From positions 1 through 16,448 of the forward strand of contig NZ_CAMLOV010000128.1 in the NCBI RefSeq assembly GCF_946481715.1: a stretch of DNA of 16,448 bases. The letters are read 5' to 3'. Positions within the stretch are counted from its first letter, which is position 1, and each line of letters begins with the position of its first letter. Source of the DNA: an uncultured Mucilaginibacter sp. GTDB taxonomy: Bacteria > Bacteroidota > Bacteroidia > Sphingobacteriales > Sphingobacteriaceae. Under the pieces are notes generated by a model. It was not told where the DNA came from. It saw nothing but the letters and a program-made list of their open reading frames with translations, and searched no databases. The position numbers were made by a program, and so were the translations under genes. This document shows positions 15,902-16,448 of this stretch, in pieces.

Positions 15902-16405
15902 TTAATACTTCCAACCCAACCTTTTAAACAAGCTATACAACACCCAAATCGGCGTTATCATTACCAGTTGCTTATCATCCCTAAAGGATGCTTCGTTGCC
16001 TTCTTTTTTGCCGCCAATAAACTGCCCCAACCAGGCGAGGGCTAAAAACAGGGTGCCCATCCAAATGAGTGGAATACCGCCCGCATGTTCCCATAGGGCA
16101 AGCTGCGATACGCCGTAGCTTAAGGCAAATAATACCAGCAGCATGGTGTAGGATAAAATTGGTGATAATTTTAAGGTGTAATAAACCGTAATGGCTATCA
16201 GGAATGATGCCCAGTTAAACATCTCGTTATAGCTTTTCAAAAATTCAAAATGCGGAAAGGGTATGGCCCATGCAATGCCCAAAGCGCCAAACAGCATCAG
16301 CGGTACGCAAATAAAATGCAGCACGCGGTTGGTTGGATTGCGGTGGCTTGCATTAAGCCGGTTAAAATAAACGTCTACCGGGCGCTCATCTTTTTTGGGG
16401 AGCAC
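15902..16405 (-). CDS. Mpo1-like (DUF962) integral membrane protein
   Basis: The 167-residue product starts at a GTG (16405); the frame remains open to the window edge, so a start beyond 16448 cannot be excluded. The N-terminal family motif is ASHRNPTNRVLHFICVP (19-35) with His21 and His30. Hydrophobic segments lie at about 32-49, 64-80, 83-102, 110-130 and 147-161. In yeast, Mpo1 is an iron-dependent dioxygenase for alpha-oxidation of 2-hydroxy fatty acids in the endoplasmic reticulum; bacterial members are mostly uncharacterised. Sphingobacteriaceae make sphingolipids and 2-hydroxy fatty acids, so a lipid role is reasonable. Oddity: where the family normally shows QFIGH, this protein has QFIGG (128-132), so a conserved histidine appears to be lost. 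It leads a two-gene unit with the small membrane protein. Confidence 0.85.
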   Translation of the reverse strand: MLPKKDERPVDVYFNRLNASHRNPTNRVLHFICVPLMLFGALGIAWAIPFPHFEFLKSYNEMFNWASFLIAITVYYTLKLSPILSYTMLLVLFALSYGVSQLALWEHAGGIPLIWMGTLFLALAWLGQFIGGKKEGNEASFRDDKQLVMITPIWVLYSLFKRLGWKY

Positions 16406-16448
16406 AGATTTAATGGTATTGGGTTTGGTTTCGCCATAAAATAAAAAA

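Noticed and set aside
16250..16444. Plus-strand open frame at the right edge
   Set aside because: Antisense of the Mpo1-like gene's conserved N-terminal motif.

Overview
The window reads as a chromosomal piece of a Bacteroidota genome, most like Sphingobacteriaceae (Mucilaginibacter/Pedobacter type). The reasons are a SusC/SusD pair, a SusR-like membrane regulator, A-rich translation leaders with little Shine-Dalgarno signal, and family-typical housekeeping proteins. This placement comes from protein character, not from a database search.

Bases 1-11845 (all minus strand) look like a polysaccharide utilization locus (PUL). In transcription order it holds a secreted GH31 alpha-glucosidase (11845-9383) followed by a strong terminator, and a SusR-like regulator with periplasmic sensor, one membrane segment and cytoplasmic helix-turn-helix (9138-7525). 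A 459-bp AT-rich regulatory gap follows, then a SusC-type TonB-dependent transporter (7065-4039), a SusD-type glycan-binding lipoprotein 7 bp later (4031-2487), and a large FG-GAP/VCBS plus ASPIC/UnbV lipoprotein (2408 to beyond base 1) behind an intrinsic-terminator-like hairpin. Inferred working: the regulator senses a sugar in the periplasm and switches on susCD, SusD and perhaps the VCBS lipoprotein bind glycan at the surface, SusC imports oligosaccharides, and GH31 trims alpha-linked glucose from them. The SusR-like regulator and the alpha-glucosidase-type GH31 point to an alpha-glucan, but no amylase is visible and the locus may continue past the left edge.

Bases 12005-13524 hold a short minus-strand housekeeping operon: a membrane-anchored ComEA-like triple helix-hairpin-helix protein followed by adenine phosphoribosyltransferase (apt), closed by a 17-bp perfect inverted-repeat terminator.

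Bases 13585-16405 lean towards lipid metabolism. Divergent from the ComEA-like gene is a two-domain acyltransferase (PlsC-like plus GNAT/OlsB-like) of the OlsF/GlsF aminolipid-synthase type. Convergent with it are two overlapping or abutting minus-strand genes: an Mpo1-like (DUF962) membrane protein, whose yeast relative acts on 2-hydroxy fatty acids, and a small four-helix membrane protein that I do not recognise.

The most unusual points are: the VCBS/ASPIC lipoprotein in the SusE/F position behind a hairpin; an eight-G tract next to a hairpin early in susD; a palindrome filling the spacer of a possible susC promoter; mutually exclusive hairpins in the regulator leader; the fused acyltransferase; and an apparent loss of a conserved histidine in the Mpo1-like protein. 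No tRNA, rRNA, CRISPR, insertion sequence or phage gene was seen.
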